Positions 16,705 through 26,509 of a stretch of 59,997 bases of DNA are shown here, one piece after another; positions within the stretch are counted from its first letter, which is position 1; every line of letters begins with the position of its first letter. The notes below the pieces were generated by a model, which was not told where the DNA came from, searched no databases, and saw nothing but the letters and a program-made list of their open reading frames with translations. The stretch is from NCBI RefSeq assembly GCF_016429015.1, contig NZ_JAELTU010000027.1, positions 1-59,997 on the forward strand, written 5' to 3'. Made by a program: the position numbers and the translations under genes. The DNA comes from Rhizobium sp. ASV20. Its GTDB lineage: Bacteria > Pseudomonadota > Alphaproteobacteria > Rhizobiales > Rhizobiaceae.

Positions 16705-17811
16705 TTATTCGGCCGAAACGATCTTGCCGTCTTCCCACTTGAAGAGCGAGAAGCTCTGCGAGGTCAGGTCGCCGGTTTCGCCGTAGGTCACCTTGCCGAT
16801 GGCAGTGTCGATGGGCTCGCCCTTCTTCAGTGCGGTGGCGACGGCATCAGCGTTGTCAGCCTTGCCTGCCTTTTCGATACCAGCCTTCAGCACCTGTACG
16901 GCGGCATAGGCGTTGAGCGTGAAGGCTTCAGCCGGGATGTTGCGTGCCTTGAGGGCAGCAACTGCGCTCTGCGAATCCGGGTTCTTCAGCGCGTCGGAAG
17001 CGTTGGTGAAGATCGTGCCGGCAGCCGAGCTGTTGGCGATTGCCCAGTACTCGGTGTTGGAGAGGCCGTCGCCGCCGATGATCTGTGCCTTGACGGAGAT
17101 GTCATGCAGCTGGCGGGCAAGAAGGCCGGCTTCCGGGTGATAGCCGCCGAAATAGATGACTTCGACGCCGGCCTGCTTCAGCTTCGCCGTCAGGGCGCTG
17201 TAGTCCTTTTCACCGGGGGTGAGGGAGTCGTCAACAACCTCGGTCACACCGCCCTTGTTGAGGGTATCCTTGAAGGCTTTCGCCAGGCCCTTACCATAGG
17301 CGCCCTTGTCGTCAAGGATGGCAATTTTCTTGTCCTTGAGGTTCTTCACGACGTAGTTGGCAGCGACCGTTGCCTGCTGGTCGTCACGGCCGCAGGTGCG
17401 CAGGATGTTGGTCAGGCCGCGATTGGTCAGATCCGGAGCCGTTGCGGTCGGCGTGACCATCAGGATACCGTTTTCGGCGAGCGCATCGGAAACGGGGATG
17501 GCAACGCCCGACGTAACCGGGCCGACGACGAAGTGGATGCTGTCGCCGACAAAGCCGTTGGCGACGGAAACACCCTGCTTCGGGTCGCCGGCATCGTCGC
17601 CGAGCTTCAGAACGAGCTTCTGGCCGAGTACGCCGCCACTCTTGTTGATTTCGTCGACGGCGGTCTGTGCACCATTCTTGACCTGTTCGCCGTAAGCGGC
17701 GACCGGACCGGTCAGCGGCGCGATAAGGCCGATCGTGATATCTGCATGTGCGAGAGGTGCGAAGGCCAGCGATGCGACGAAGGTCGCGGCCGTCAATGTC
17801 TTCAGACTCAT
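16705..17811 (-). CDS. Branched-chain amino acid-type ABC substrate-binding protein (LivK-like), orphan
   Basis: A 368-residue periplasmic protein. The signal peptide covers about residues 1-23 ([20 protein letters not shown], then HADI). The mature part matches the Leu/Ile/Val-binding family: [38 protein letters not shown], and [16 protein letters not shown], whose Cys belongs to the family disulphide region. AAGGAGAGATAAT precedes ATG 17809-17811; a longer frame to 17943 lacks a ribosome site. No permease or ATPase gene adjoins it, so it must serve a transporter encoded elsewhere. Confidence 0.88.
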   Translation of the reverse strand: MSLKTLTAATFVASLAFAPLAHADITIGLIAPLTGPVAAYGEQVKNGAQTAVDEINKSGGVLGQKLVLKLGDDAGDPKQGVSVANGFVGDSIHFVVGPVTSGVAIPVSDALAENGILMVTPTATAPDLTNRGLTNILRTCGRDDQQATVAANYVVKNLKDKKIAILDDKGAYGKGLAKAFKDTLNKGGVTEVVDDSLTPGEKDYSALTAKLKQAGVEVIYFGGYHPEAGLLARQLHDISVKAQIIGGDGLSNTEYWAIANSSAAGTIFTNASDALKNPDSQSAVAALKARNIPAEAFTLNAYAAVQVLKAGIEKAGKADNADAVATALKKGEPIDTAIGKVTYGETGDLTSQSFSLFKWEDGKIVSAE

Positions 17812-18277
17812 ATTATCTCTCCTTGGATGGACGCGGCAGCGCCCTTGTAACCCCCCTAGCCTGTCTCGAAGCGCAAACTGCCGTAGGACACTTTCTTGAA
17901 GAAGACAGGACTGGCATAGAAGCCGATGATTGCCTTCGGTCATTTTTGACCTCGAAGGCGCTCATAAGAGTATTTTCTGTAGAAATGTTGCGGCGATTCC
18001 GCAAGAAAATAACCGTGGCCGAGACAATTTCGGCGATTTTTCGCGAGATTTCGTCAAGGGACCGTTGTTGTATCTCAGCTGCCAAAGCCTAAGTAATGTT
18101 CTGGCCCGACGGGAGCCGTTCATCGGTTGAGTTCTTATCGGCTGTACGCGTATGGGTTTCGACGCGTGCGGCTTCGACAATGCCGTATAGATTAAATCTG
18201 GAAGAGAGCGGAGCTCACGGGTCTGGAGCTGCGATGCGGCCACCACTGCGGGATCATGTTGGGAAGGGGCATGCCGT
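17812..18277. other. Divergent intergenic region, livK-like / APH(6)-like
   Basis: This 466-bp spacer should hold the promoters of both genes. I see one small inverted repeat, TTGCGG-N5-CCGCAA (17988-18004), in AT-richer DNA, and no convincing reading frame or RNA gene. Confidence 0.35.
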
Positions 18278-19102
18278 ATGAATGAGCATGAGGAATGGAG
18301 AGCCTATTTTGACCTCTGGCGCCTCGTAGCGGACGGTGAGGCGATCGTGACGCATTCAAGCCGGCTTTTCCCCGTCCGCCGGAATGGGGAACCGGCCATG
18401 CTCAAGATCGCGGTCGTACCCGAGGAGAAATGGGGCGCCGAGCTTATGGTCTGGTGGAACGGAGTTGGAGCTGCTCGGGTCCTTGAGCATAAGGACGATG
18501 CTATCTTGCTCGAGCGAGCAACAGGCAATCATTCCCTCGCCGAGATGGCAAAGAACGGGCAAGACGATGAGGCGAGCCATATCATCTGCAAGGCTGTGGC
18601 GGGATTGCATGCGCAGCGCGGAGTAGTCTTGCCGAAATTGATCCCGCTCTCCGAACGGTTTCGCTCGCTCGAATCTGCTGCTCGCCGCGAAGGCGGTATG
18701 TTTGTGCGATCGGGAACCACCGCCCGCGCGCTTCTATCGGACCCGCAAGACGTCGTGCCTCTCCATGGCGATGTGCATCACGGCAATATTCTGGACTTCG
18801 CAGAGCGGGGCTGGCTGGCGATCGATCCGAAGGGATTGGTGGGGGAGCGCGGCTTCGACTACGCCAATCTCTTTTGCAATCCGGATCACGCAGTCGCGGC
18901 AGCTACGGGCCGCCTGAAGCGGCAGGTCGGCGTTGTCGTTGAGGCGGCGCAACTGGATCGCAGGCGCATGTTGCAGTGGATTGTTGCCTGGGCTGGCCTA
19001 TCGGCGGCATGGTTGATCGAAGACGGCCAGAACGAGCATGTCGCATCCACCCTCCAAATCGCTGAAATTGCCGCGGCAGAACTTGACGAGGCGGGGATTT
19101 AA
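18278..19102 (+). CDS. Aminoglycoside/hydroxyurea phosphotransferase family protein, APH(6)-like
   Basis: A 274-residue small-molecule kinase. FPVRRNGEPAMLKIAV includes the ATP-binding lysine. The catalytic loop PLHGDVHHGNILDF (about residues 161-174) and the DPKG motif (AIDPKGLVGERGFDYANL) are those of the APH(6)/StrB streptomycin 6-kinase and hydroxyurea phosphotransferase family. Chromosomal rhizobial members often have unknown natural substrates, so resistance should not be assumed. GGAAGGGG lies 8 bp before the ATG. It converges on rhaK, whose stop it slightly overlaps. Confidence 0.82.
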   Translation: MNEHEEWRAYFDLWRLVADGEAIVTHSSRLFPVRRNGEPAMLKIAVVPEEKWGAELMVWWNGVGAARVLEHKDDAILLERATGNHSLAEMAKNGQDDEASHIICKAVAGLHAQRGVVLPKLIPLSERFRSLESAARREGGMFVRSGTTARALLSDPQDVVPLHGDVHHGNILDFAERGWLAIDPKGLVGERGFDYANLFCNPDHAVAAATGRLKRQVGVVVEAAQLDRRRMLQWIVAWAGLSAAWLIEDGQNEHVASTLQIAEIAAAELDEAGI

Positions 19103-20484
19103 CCGGTCAGAGCGTCACGCCAGACTTGCCGGTAGCCTCGTAATCCGGGCAGCTCGCCGCGAACCGGCACGCTGGCCGCGGCAGCAAATGGACGCACGCC
19201 AGTCAGCAGGGCTGCCCCCTGGCTGGTTCCGGTCGAACCGGCTAGAGCGATGACATCGGCGTCCGCCAATGCGGCCAGGGCAATGAGATAACTGCGATTG
19301 AGCGCAAATGGCCCCTCAACGAAGATCGATCCCCTGGCTCCTATTAGCCCGAGGCATGCTTCGGTCATCAGAGCGAGATAGAGACTGACTGCTGCCAGGC
19401 GCTCGGCGGCATCGGCCGGGATTTCACCGATCCACCGCATTTTGTTGCCAGGAAATGGCCCGGAGCCCTCGACAACGTTCGGCAGCAGCATGACGCCCTT
19501 TTCCAGTACCCTTCGAAGCGCACCTTCAATGGCATCCGACGATGCCGGGCCGATCTCTGCGGCAAGGATTTCGAATTCGCGCCCGCCCATGAACCGGGAC
19601 GAGGGCACTGCACGGCCGTAGGCATCGACATTGGCGAGGGCATCGCGCTCGGGATCCAGATGGTCGAGATCCCCGCCAACGGCAAAACTGATCACCCATG
19701 TCCCCGTCGATACGACGGAGAAAGGCGCTTCGTTCTCGACAAGACGCGGTAACAACGAGGCGTTGGAGTCGTGGATGCCGCAATAGACCGGAACCGGCGT
19801 CGTAAGGCCTATCTCGGCGGCGAGCGCGGGCCGCACCGGTCCGAGAGTGTCGAATGCGGAGCGTACCGGCGCCATCAGTGCGCGGATGCCGAGCCTGGCC
19901 ACGAGGGAGGAATAGTCTCCGATAGTCGGATTCCAGAGATCGCTATGGCACCCAAGTGAGGTCGCCTCATTGGCGGCAATGCCGGTCAGGCGAAATGCCC
20001 AATATTGTGGGTAGGTGAGGATCGTCGCTACGCGGGCAAAAGCTTCGGGGAAGGCGCTTTTCTGGAAATAGATCTGTGCGCCGATATTCAGGCCACCGGG
20101 CAGGCTCGGAGAGAAGGTTTCGGCAAAAGCCGGACGGAATTCCCCATAGGCTTGCTGAACGGGCTGCGGGTAGGTGTATTCATAATCCAGAACCGGCAGC
20201 GCAAGATGACCGTTGGCGTCGAGCAACGCCATCGATGCGCCATGCGTGGTGATCGAGATTGCATCGAAACCGGGAACGGTTGCAAACCCCTTCAACGCCT
20301 CGATGATGAAGGACCACAGGCGCTCGATATCGTAGTGCGGATAGAGGCCGGTCTTCACCACGCTGTTGCTGGTTTTCACCACAGCGATTTCGCCGCCCGT
20401 TTCGGCCTCCAGCACGACAACCTTGGCATTGGTCTTGCCGATGTCGATCACGGCGATACGGCGGTAGGCTTTCGTGTCGGTCAT
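19099..20484 (-). CDS. rhaK: L-rhamnulose kinase (rhamnose/sugar kinase), FGGY family
   Basis: A 461-residue FGGY carbohydrate kinase. [17 protein letters not shown] is the N-terminal phosphate-binding loop, [13 protein letters not shown] and VSTGTWVIS the central motif, and [18 protein letters not shown] the C-terminal ATP site. It phosphorylates the sugar in the cytoplasm before aldol cleavage. In R. leguminosarum RhaK is also needed for rhamnose uptake through the ABC importer, which is published knowledge. It overlaps rhaU by 4 bp (ATGA), so the two are translationally coupled. Last gene of the rhaRSTPQUK unit. Confidence 0.9.
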   Translation of the reverse strand: MTDTKAYRRIAVIDIGKTNAKVVVLEAETGGEIAVVKTSNSVVKTGLYPHYDIERLWSFIIEALKGFATVPGFDAISITTHGASMALLDANGHLALPVLDYEYTYPQPVQQAYGEFRPAFAETFSPSLPGGLNIGAQIYFQKSAFPEAFARVATILTYPQYWAFRLTGIAANEATSLGCHSDLWNPTIGDYSSLVARLGIRALMAPVRSAFDTLGPVRPALAAEIGLTTPVPVYCGIHDSNASLLPRLVENEAPFSVVSTGTWVISFAVGGDLDHLDPERDALANVDAYGRAVPSSRFMGGREFEILAAEIGPASSDAIEGALRRVLEKGVMLLPNVVEGSGPFPGNKMRWIGEIPADAAERLAAVSLYLALMTEACLGLIGARGSIFVEGPFALNRSYLIALAALADADVIALAGSTGTSQGAALLTGVRPFAAAASVPVRGELPGLRGYRQVWRDALTG

Positions 20485-20807
20485 GGCAGATGGAAAACCG
20501 TGACGAGATCGCTCTGGACGGGCGAGTTATCAGGATTGGTCGCCATGATGTCGGCCATATGCGCCCACCATTTCTTCATGACGGGGTGCTCGGGCAGGCT
20601 CGACATGGTGTGATCCCTTGGCCGTGTGAGCACGCCGAAAAGCGTATTCGTCTCGCGATCGAGATGGATGGAATAGTCGCTCGCTCCCGCCTGATGCAGC
20701 AAGTCGACAAGCTCGGGCCAGATTTCATCGTGGCGCCTTCTATACTCCGCTTCCATGCCGGGATTGAGCGTCATCTTGAAGGCGTGGCGTTCGAGAGCTG
20801 ATGTCAT
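20481..20807 (-). CDS. rhaU: L-rhamnose mutarotase
   Basis: A 108-residue alpha/beta-barrel protein of the RhaM/RhaU family, interconverting the alpha and beta anomers of L-rhamnose. Typical residues are the N-terminal [20 protein letters not shown], the central DYSIHLD, and [13 protein letters not shown] near the C-terminus, with the His and Trp pair of the active site. It overlaps rhaQ and rhaK by 4 bp each. The length is normal for the family. Confidence 0.92.
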   Translation of the reverse strand: MTSALERHAFKMTLNPGMEAEYRRRHDEIWPELVDLLHQAGASDYSIHLDRETNTLFGVLTRPRDHTMSSLPEHPVMKKWWAHMADIMATNPDNSPVQSDLVTVFHLP

Positions 20808-21820
20808 TTGGAGCTCATGGTCCTGATGCGCCGGGCAACGATCGGCAGCGCGATGGTGATGATGAGGAGGAGGCCGATAAAGATCGACATGACGATGCCG
20901 GGAACGTTGAGCAGCCCGAGGCCGAAGGTGACGAGGCCCATGACGAAGGCGGCGATGACGACGCCACCGATCGTGCCTGAGCCTCCGAGGATCGACACAC
21001 CGCCAAGCACGACCATGGTGACCACCTCCAGCTCCCAGCCGAGTGCGATCGAGGGACGCGTCGAGCCGAGGCGCGAGGTGAGGCAGACGGCGGCGATGCC
21101 GCTCATCAGGCCGGTCAGGAGGAACAGGATGAATTTGACCCGCTCGACCGGAATGCCGGAGAAGCGCGCGGCAAAGTCATTATTGCCGATTGTATAGACC
21201 TGGCGGCCGAAATTCGTCGCATGCAGCAGGATCGCAAAAGCGATTGCCAGCACGATGAAGAGGACAAATTCGAAGGAGAAGACCCAGAACACATAGCCCT
21301 GGCCGAAATAGGCGAAACTGTCCGGATAGTTGCCGTAAGCCTGATCGCCGAGCACGATATAGGAGATCCCGCGAAAGAGGCTCATCGTGCCAATGGTAAC
21401 GACGATCGATGGCAGCTTCATTCCGGAAACAAGGAAACCGTTGAATAGGCCGCAAAGCAGTCCGACACCAAGGCCAATGGCGACAAGGCCAGGCGTGTCA
21501 ACGCCCACTTGTGCGGCGGCCCCCATCGCAGTCGAGGCGAGCGCTATGATGGCTGCGACCGAAAGGTCGATTTCACCCGAAATGACCAGCAGCGCCATGG
21601 CAAAGGCGATCATCGCCTTTTCGGTGAAATTGAAGGTCGCATCGGAGAGATTGAAGGGATCAAGGAAATAGGGCGAAGCCAGCGAATTGAAGATGAAGAT
21701 CGCGACCGCGACGCCAAAGAGCAGCGTCTCCCAGCTCGACAAGATGCGTTTGAAAGGAGTGCCGAGGCGATCCGGAATGACGCGCTTTTCCCCTATTGCC
21801 GCTTGCGAAGCGTTGCTCAT
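20804..21820 (-). CDS. rhaQ: Rhamnose ABC transporter permease
   Basis: A 338-residue membrane protein of the RbsC/AraH (CUT2) type with about 9-10 transmembrane helices. [24 protein letters not shown] and [19 protein letters not shown] are the conserved family segments; the second is the EAA-like cytoplasmic loop that docks on the ATPase. It pairs with RhaP. Overlaps of 4 bp on both sides show tight coupling within the operon. Confidence 0.9.
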   Translation of the reverse strand: MSNASQAAIGEKRVIPDRLGTPFKRILSSWETLLFGVAVAIFIFNSLASPYFLDPFNLSDATFNFTEKAMIAFAMALLVISGEIDLSVAAIIALASTAMGAAAQVGVDTPGLVAIGLGVGLLCGLFNGFLVSGMKLPSIVVTIGTMSLFRGISYIVLGDQAYGNYPDSFAYFGQGYVFWVFSFEFVLFIVLAIAFAILLHATNFGRQVYTIGNNDFAARFSGIPVERVKFILFLLTGLMSGIAAVCLTSRLGSTRPSIALGWELEVVTMVVLGGVSILGGSGTIGGVVIAAFVMGLVTFGLGLLNVPGIVMSIFIGLLLIITIALPIVARRIRTMSSK

Positions 21821-22821
21821 GCGATTGCTCCCTCACTGGCGGTGTCTTTTGCGGCCTGATCGCGCAAGATGATGCGGCCGCGATTGCGTTCGCGCCGGGC
21901 GTTGAAGACGACGGCAAGGATGATGACGGTGCCGGAGATCGCCATCTGCGTAAACGGCGAGATGCCGATGACCGGGAGCGCATTCTTGATGACGCCGAGG
22001 AACAGCGCGCCCAGCACTGCGCCGGCGACTGAACCGACGCCGCCTGCGATCGAAATGCCGCCGATGACGCAGGCTGCCACACTATCGAGTTCGAAACCGT
22101 TGGCGATATCGACATAGGCAACTGCGTAGCGCGAAACCCAGAGATAGCCGCTGAGCCCGGCGAGCGCGCCGGAGAGAACGAAGGCGAGGAACCGCGTCCA
22201 GCCAACGTCGATGCCGGCATAGACGGCCGCGACCGGATTGCCGCCGCTGGCATACGTCGAGCGGCCGAACCGCGTGTAGCGCAACACGAAATACATCATC
22301 AGCACGATCGCGACACCTATCCAGGCAAGTACCGGCAGGCCGAGAAGCGGCGTGCGCGGCACGTTGAGGAAGATCGGTGTGAATTGATGCGCATTGACCC
22401 AAGCACCGCCCGACAGCACGAAGGCCATGCCGCGATAGATGGTAAGTGTGCCGAGGGTGACGACGATCGGCGGGATTTCCAGCGCCCAGACGAGGTAGCC
22501 GTTAATGGCGCCGAGCACCGCGCCCATGACGATCGCGGCCAAGACGAGCACGATCAACGGCAGATCGGGATAGCCGGCGTTCAGCATGGCCACAGCCATG
22601 CCTGTAAAGGCGAGATTGGCGGCAACGGAAAGATCGATCGATTTCGTCAGGATGACCGTCATCTGCGCCAAAGCGAGGATGATGAGGATCGATGTGTCGT
22701 TGAAGATATTGGCGAGATTGGCGGGGTCGGCAAAGCCGCTGGCACGCGTCGCAAAGCCCGCGATCATCACGACGATGATGACGAAGAGCAGTGTTTCTCG
22801 TCTTTTGAGGATACGTGACAT
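21817..22821 (-). CDS. rhaP: Rhamnose ABC transporter permease
   Basis: A 334-residue CUT2-type permease. Conserved segments are AQMTVILTKSIDLSVAANLA and ACVIGGISIAGGVGSVAGAV. The start ATG 22819-22821 (MSRILKRRETLLF) is preceded by GGGAGAGCAGG and follows the rhaT stop by 10 bp; a frame beginning at 22839 would overlap rhaT. Together with RhaQ it forms the channel of the rhamnose importer. Confidence 0.9.
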   Translation of the reverse strand: MSRILKRRETLLFVIIVVMIAGFATRASGFADPANLANIFNDTSILIILALAQMTVILTKSIDLSVAANLAFTGMAVAMLNAGYPDLPLIVLVLAAIVMGAVLGAINGYLVWALEIPPIVVTLGTLTIYRGMAFVLSGGAWVNAHQFTPIFLNVPRTPLLGLPVLAWIGVAIVLMMYFVLRYTRFGRSTYASGGNPVAAVYAGIDVGWTRFLAFVLSGALAGLSGYLWVSRYAVAYVDIANGFELDSVAACVIGGISIAGGVGSVAGAVLGALFLGVIKNALPVIGISPFTQMAISGTVIILAVVFNARRERNRGRIILRDQAAKDTASEGAIA

Positions 22822-22831
22822 CCTGCTCTCC

Positions 22832-24367
22832 CTATGCATTTCCCGTGGCGGCTCGCACCAGCGTTTCCGGTGTCAGCTCGTCGCGGTCAAACAGGCCGGC
22901 CGAAAGCCCTTCTTTCATCACAAGCACGCGATCCGCCATTCCGATGATCTCGGGCAATTCGGAGGAGATCATGATGATGCTGAGGCCCTCGGCCGCCAAC
23001 TCGCTGATGAAGCCGTGGACGGCTGCCTTCGAGCCGATATCGATGCCCTTTGTGGGCTCGTCGAGAATGATGATCTTCGGCTGTGTCGCCAGCCATTTGC
23101 CGATGACTACCTTCTGCTGATTGCCGCCTGACAGCGTGCCGACGGGCACGGATAGGGCGGCGGCGCGCAGATCGAGCCGTTCGGCATATTTGCGCGCCAG
23201 CGCGAATTCGTTGGCCGCCTTCAGGAAGCCCTTGCGCGAGGTGCGCCCAAGCGAGGGCAGCGACATGTTCTGATAGATCGGCATCGGCAGCGCCAGACCG
23301 TGACGACCGCGCTCTTCCGGGACGTAGACGATCCCCGCGCGGATGGCATCCTGCGGCGAGCCGATGTGGATTTCTCGGCCGTCCAGCGTCAAGCGACCAG
23401 AGAGCGGCTTGGTGATGCCGAAGAGGGACTGACAGAGTTCCGAACGCCCGGCGCCGATCAGGCCGTAGACGCCTAGGATCTCGCCGCGGCGAAGCTTGAA
23501 GGAAATGTCACGAAATTCCGTGCGGTGGCAATAATTGGCGACGTCCAGCACCGTCTCACCGATGGTCACGGAGACTTTCGGGAAAGCGTCCTTGACGTCT
23601 CGGCCAACCATCATGCGGACGATCTCGTCCTGCGGCGTCGCTTTCAGATCGCCGTGACCAACGGCGCGACCGTCGCGGAAGACGGCAAAATTATCGGCGA
23701 TTTCATAGAGTTCGTCGAACTTGTGGCTGATGAAGAGGATCGCCTTGCCCTTGGCCTTCAATCCCTCGACGATGCGGAAGAGATCGTCGATCTCCTTGCG
23801 CGAAAGGGCAGCGGTGGGCTCATCCATGATGACGATGCGGGCCTCGATCGACAAGGCGCGAGCGATCGCTACGAGATGACGCTGCGCAATGGAGAGGTCT
23901 TTCAGTCGGGTTGTCGGATCGATCGCACTTTCCAGCGATTGGAGAAGCTCTTTCGACCGGCTGTTCATCTTCTTCCAGTCGATGGTGCGCCAGGATGTGC
24001 GCGGTGCGTGACCAAGGAAGATATTCTCGGCGACCGTCAGCTCGTCGAAGAGCACGGTCTCCTGATGGATAGCGGTGACGCCCGCATCGATGGCGGCCTG
24101 GGCATTGGCGAAAGTTGTCGGCTTGCCATCGACGAGAATTTCCCCCTCGTTCGGCCTGTAGATGCCGGTCAGGATTTTGACGAGGGTCGACTTGCCTGCG
24201 CCGTTCTCGCCGATCAGGGCGGTGACCTTGCCGGGGTAAAGCGAAATGCTGACGCCATCCAGCGCTTTCACGCCGGGGAAGATCTGGGAAATGCCGCGCA
24301 TTTCCAGAATGGCCTGATGGTTCGCGGCTGGTGCGTCCGCGATAGAACGTTGAAGGACTGTGGTCAT
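22832..24367 (-). CDS. rhaT: Rhamnose ABC transporter ATP-binding protein (tandem ABC domains)
   Basis: A 511-residue sugar-type ATPase with two ABC modules, as in RbsA and AraG. The first has Walker A GENGAGKST near residue 54 and VIMDEPTAALS. The second is degenerate in Walker A (GLIGAGRSELCQS) but keeps LSGGNQQK and IILDEPTKGID, as usual in this family. ATG 24365-24367 is chosen; the in-frame TTG at 24373 is less likely. A hairpin separates it from rhaS. This RhaT is unrelated to the E. coli proton symporter of the same name. Confidence 0.9.
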   Translation of the reverse strand: MTTVLQRSIADAPAANHQAILEMRGISQIFPGVKALDGVSISLYPGKVTALIGENGAGKSTLVKILTGIYRPNEGEILVDGKPTTFANAQAAIDAGVTAIHQETVLFDELTVAENIFLGHAPRTSWRTIDWKKMNSRSKELLQSLESAIDPTTRLKDLSIAQRHLVAIARALSIEARIVIMDEPTAALSRKEIDDLFRIVEGLKAKGKAILFISHKFDELYEIADNFAVFRDGRAVGHGDLKATPQDEIVRMMVGRDVKDAFPKVSVTIGETVLDVANYCHRTEFRDISFKLRRGEILGVYGLIGAGRSELCQSLFGITKPLSGRLTLDGREIHIGSPQDAIRAGIVYVPEERGRHGLALPMPIYQNMSLPSLGRTSRKGFLKAANEFALARKYAERLDLRAAALSVPVGTLSGGNQQKVVIGKWLATQPKIIILDEPTKGIDIGSKAAVHGFISELAAEGLSIIMISSELPEIIGMADRVLVMKEGLSAGLFDRDELTPETLVRAATGNA

Positions 24368-24396
24368 CAGCAATGTACCGGATCAGAGAAACCAGG

Positions 24397-24418
24397 TCCG
24401 GCGGCTGTCGCCGCCGGA
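24397..24418 (-). terminator. Intercistronic hairpin between rhaS and rhaT
   Basis: Perfect 9-bp stem TCCGGCGGC / GCCGCCGGA with a 4-nt loop, 22 bp after the rhaS stop on the minus strand and without a T-run. It is expected to protect or partly terminate the rhaS transcript. Confidence 0.65.
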
Positions 24419-24440
24419 GAGCTGCGGATGCTTGCTTCGG

Positions 24441-25436
24441 TCAGAAAACCTTGGAGAACTGATCGATATTGGAAGCATTGTAGACGAAAGGATCGGCCAT
24501 GGCTGCTTCGCCGTTTTCGCCAACCTTGATTTTGCCCATACGGCCGGCATTGATCTCGCTGCCCGGCTTGCCGTCGGTCTCACCCTTGACGAGGCGATAG
24601 GCGATCTGCGTTGCGGAATAGCCGAGATCGATCGGATTCCAGATCGCGAATTCCTTCGTCGCGCCGGACTTGATCGCGCCGGCCATTTCAGAAGGCAGGC
24701 CGAGACCGGTCACGTAGACCTTGCCGATCTTGCCGGCATCCTTGACGGCCTGCGAAGCTGCGAGCACGCCGACGGTCGTCGGGGCGACAATGACCTTGAC
24801 TTCCGGGTGCGAGGTCAGAAGGCCCTGTGCCTCACGATAGCTCTTGTCCGAGAGATCGTCGCCATAGACGGTCGTGACGAGGTTCAGGCCCGGGAAATCC
24901 TTGAGCTGCTTCTTCATCTCGCCGATCCAGATGTTCTGGTTGGTCGACGTCGTCGTGGCCGACAGGATGGCGAAGTCGCCCTTGCCGCCATCGAGATGAT
25001 CCTTGGCAAGCGTCAGGCACATCTTGCCAATCAGCTCGTTGGAAGAAGGGTTCAGCTGAAGGATGCGGCCGGCTTTTGCGACGCCGGAATCCCAGGAGAT
25101 GACCTTGATGCCGCGCTGCGTCGCCTTCTTGAGGGCTGGGACGACTGCATCGGGATCATTGGCGGAAATCGCAATGGCGTCCACGCCCTGTGCGATCAGC
25201 GAATTGATCACTTCGATCTGGCCTTCAGCCGTGGTCGAGGTCGGGCCGGTATAGATCACCTGCACGCCGCCGAGATCCTTGGCAGCTTCCTGTGCGCCCT
25301 TGTTGGCGGCTTCAAAGAAGCCGTTGCCGAGCGACTTCACCACCAGGCCGATCTTGATGTCTTTTGCACTGGCCGTTCCGGCCATCAATGTCGCGACGAG
25401 CGCAACGCCGATCGCCAGTTTCTTTGCTATATTCAT
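24441..25436 (-). CDS. rhaS: Rhamnose ABC transporter substrate-binding protein
   Basis: A 331-residue periplasmic protein of the ribose/rhamnose (CUT2) type. Signal peptide MNIAKKLAIGVALVATLMAG with cleavage near ASA-KDI. The mature chain starts IKIGLVVKSLGNGFFEAANK and contains AIAISANDPDAVVPALKKA, ISWDSGVAKAGR and YVTGLGLPSEMAGAIKSGAT, which form the sugar cleft. GGGAGGAAGAG precedes ATG 25434-25436. The name follows the Rhizobium scheme and is not the E. coli AraC-type RhaS. Confidence 0.9.
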   Translation of the reverse strand: MNIAKKLAIGVALVATLMAGTASAKDIKIGLVVKSLGNGFFEAANKGAQEAAKDLGGVQVIYTGPTSTTAEGQIEVINSLIAQGVDAIAISANDPDAVVPALKKATQRGIKVISWDSGVAKAGRILQLNPSSNELIGKMCLTLAKDHLDGGKGDFAILSATTTSTNQNIWIGEMKKQLKDFPGLNLVTTVYGDDLSDKSYREAQGLLTSHPEVKVIVAPTTVGVLAASQAVKDAGKIGKVYVTGLGLPSEMAGAIKSGATKEFAIWNPIDLGYSATQIAYRLVKGETDGKPGSEINAGRMGKIKVGENGEAAMADPFVYNASNIDQFSKVF

Positions 25437-25489
25437 GTCTCTTCCTCCCACGTTGATAGGCTATGCTCACCCCATCTGAGCCGTGTCCC

Positions 25490-26302
25490 TTATGCGACAG
25501 ACGGGGAATCCTCCTCCTCGGCCTCAGCCGAAACATTCGCAATGATCAGCGACACGCCGGCGCCTTCGATCATCCGCACCGTGTCCGGCGAAATGCCGTC
25601 ATCGGTGATGATCGTCGTCACCTGTTCGAGCGGGCAAAGGATCAGGCTGGAACGCTGGCGGAACTTGCTGGAATCGACCATGACGATCAGTTCATCGGCC
25701 TGGCGCATCAGCTTCTGTTCACTCTGGATCAGCAGCCCGTCCGCTTCCATGATGCCAAGTGGGCCAACGCCCTGCGCGCCGAGAAACATCCGTCGCGCGT
25801 AGAAATTGCGGGTCGTGTCATTGTCAAAGGGCGACAGAATGAGGCTTTGCTCGCGATAGATCGCGCCTCCCGGAACCGTCACGGTATTTTTCGAGTGCTT
25901 GACCAGATGTTCGGCAATGGCGAAGGAGTTTGTCATCACCTGCAGACGGAAGGCTGAGATGTAGTGCACGAGTTGAAACGTCGTCGTGCCGCCGTTGATG
26001 ATGATGGCATCGCCCGGATTGCACAGTTCTGCAGCCTTGCGCGCAATTGCGCGCTTCTTGTCGATGTTGACTGATTCTGAAACTCGAAAGGGCCGACCAG
26101 CCAGATTGCCGAGTTGCGGAGGATGGATGGATTCGGCGCCGCCGCGGACGCGGCGGATCTTTCCCTGCACATGCAAGGCAGCGATATCACGGCGTATCGT
26201 CGCTTCCGAAGCCTCTGTCAGCTCGGAAATATCCTGAATCGTCACGACAGGCTTTTCCTGTACGGCGCTCAGAATAATGCGATGGCGTTCACGTTCGTGC
26301 AT
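25490..26302 (-). CDS. rhaR: DeoR-family transcriptional repressor of rhamnose genes
   Basis: A 270-residue DeoR/GlpR regulator. The winged helix-turn-helix is at residues 1-55 (VTIQDISELTEASEATIRRD, then GKIRRVRGGAES). The C-terminal sugar-phosphate sensor (DeoRC) domain contains GDAIIINGGTTTFQLVHYI, RMFLGAQGVGPLGIMEAD and LIVMVDSSKF. It begins the rhaRSTPQUK unit and is divergent from rhaD. In R. leguminosarum RhaR is a negative regulator. Start ATG 26300-26302 (MHERERHR) has GGAGGAG upstream; a 16-codon upstream extension lacks one. Confidence 0.9.
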   Translation of the reverse strand: MHERERHRIILSAVQEKPVVTIQDISELTEASEATIRRDIAALHVQGKIRRVRGGAESIHPPQLGNLAGRPFRVSESVNIDKKRAIARKAAELCNPGDAIIINGGTTTFQLVHYISAFRLQVMTNSFAIAEHLVKHSKNTVTVPGGAIYREQSLILSPFDNDTTRNFYARRMFLGAQGVGPLGIMEADGLLIQSEQKLMRQADELIVMVDSSKFRQRSSLILCPLEQVTTIITDDGISPDTVRMIEGAGVSLIIANVSAEAEEEDSPSVA

Positions 26303-26322
26303 CGGCTCCTCCTTGGGGGCGG

Positions 26323-26350
26323 TTATTTCGCAAATATGACGAGGTGTCAA
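26323..26350 (-). promoter_or_regulatory. Putative promoter of rhaRSTPQUK
   Basis: On the minus strand TTGACA (26345-26350), a 16-bp spacer, then AAATAA (26323-26328), only about 20 nt before the rhaR start codon. The -35 is exact and the -10 weak. The left half-site at 26355-26364 abuts the -35. Confidence 0.45.
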
Positions 26351-26354
26351 TCAT

Positions 26355-26407
26355 AAACGATCATAAACTTTCATATTGCATCGCAACATTATCGAATATG
26401 ATCGTTT
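26355..26407. promoter_or_regulatory. Widely spaced 10-bp inverted repeat, candidate RhaR operator
   Basis: AAACGATCAT (26355-26364) and its exact reverse complement ATGATCGTTT (26398-26407) flank 33 bp of AT-rich DNA. The left arm is also partly repeated directly as ATCATAAAC. Each arm lies next to the -35 box of one of the two divergent promoters, as expected for a DeoR-type repressor acting on both. Confidence 0.55.
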
Positions 26408-26411
26408 TCGA

Positions 26412-26440
26412 TTGACAAGGTGACTATGCGTGAGCGATAT
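26412..26440 (+). promoter_or_regulatory. Putative promoter of rhaDI
   Basis: TTGACA (26412-26417), a 17-bp spacer, then CGATAT (26435-26440). The leader to ATG 26510 would be about 63 nt. Confidence 0.45.
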
Positions 26441-26509
26441 CCTGCTCACAAAGGGTGGTGCCATCATGTTTCGGTCCGCTCGCAAGACTTGATTTCAAGG
26501 GAGGATGAC

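Noticed and set aside
18278..19102. Calling the APH(6)-like kinase a streptomycin resistance gene
   Set aside because: The catalytic motifs are present, but chromosomal relatives often do not confer resistance, and there is no mobile element or resistance context.
24441..25436. Reading rhaS as the AraC-type activator known by that name in E. coli
   Set aside because: The product has a Sec signal and a ribose-type binding-protein fold; only the gene name is shared.
26420..26509. Upstream start for rhaD that adds 30 residues
   Set aside because: It would start within the promoter spacer; the ATG at 26510 has a good ribosome site and begins where homologues begin.
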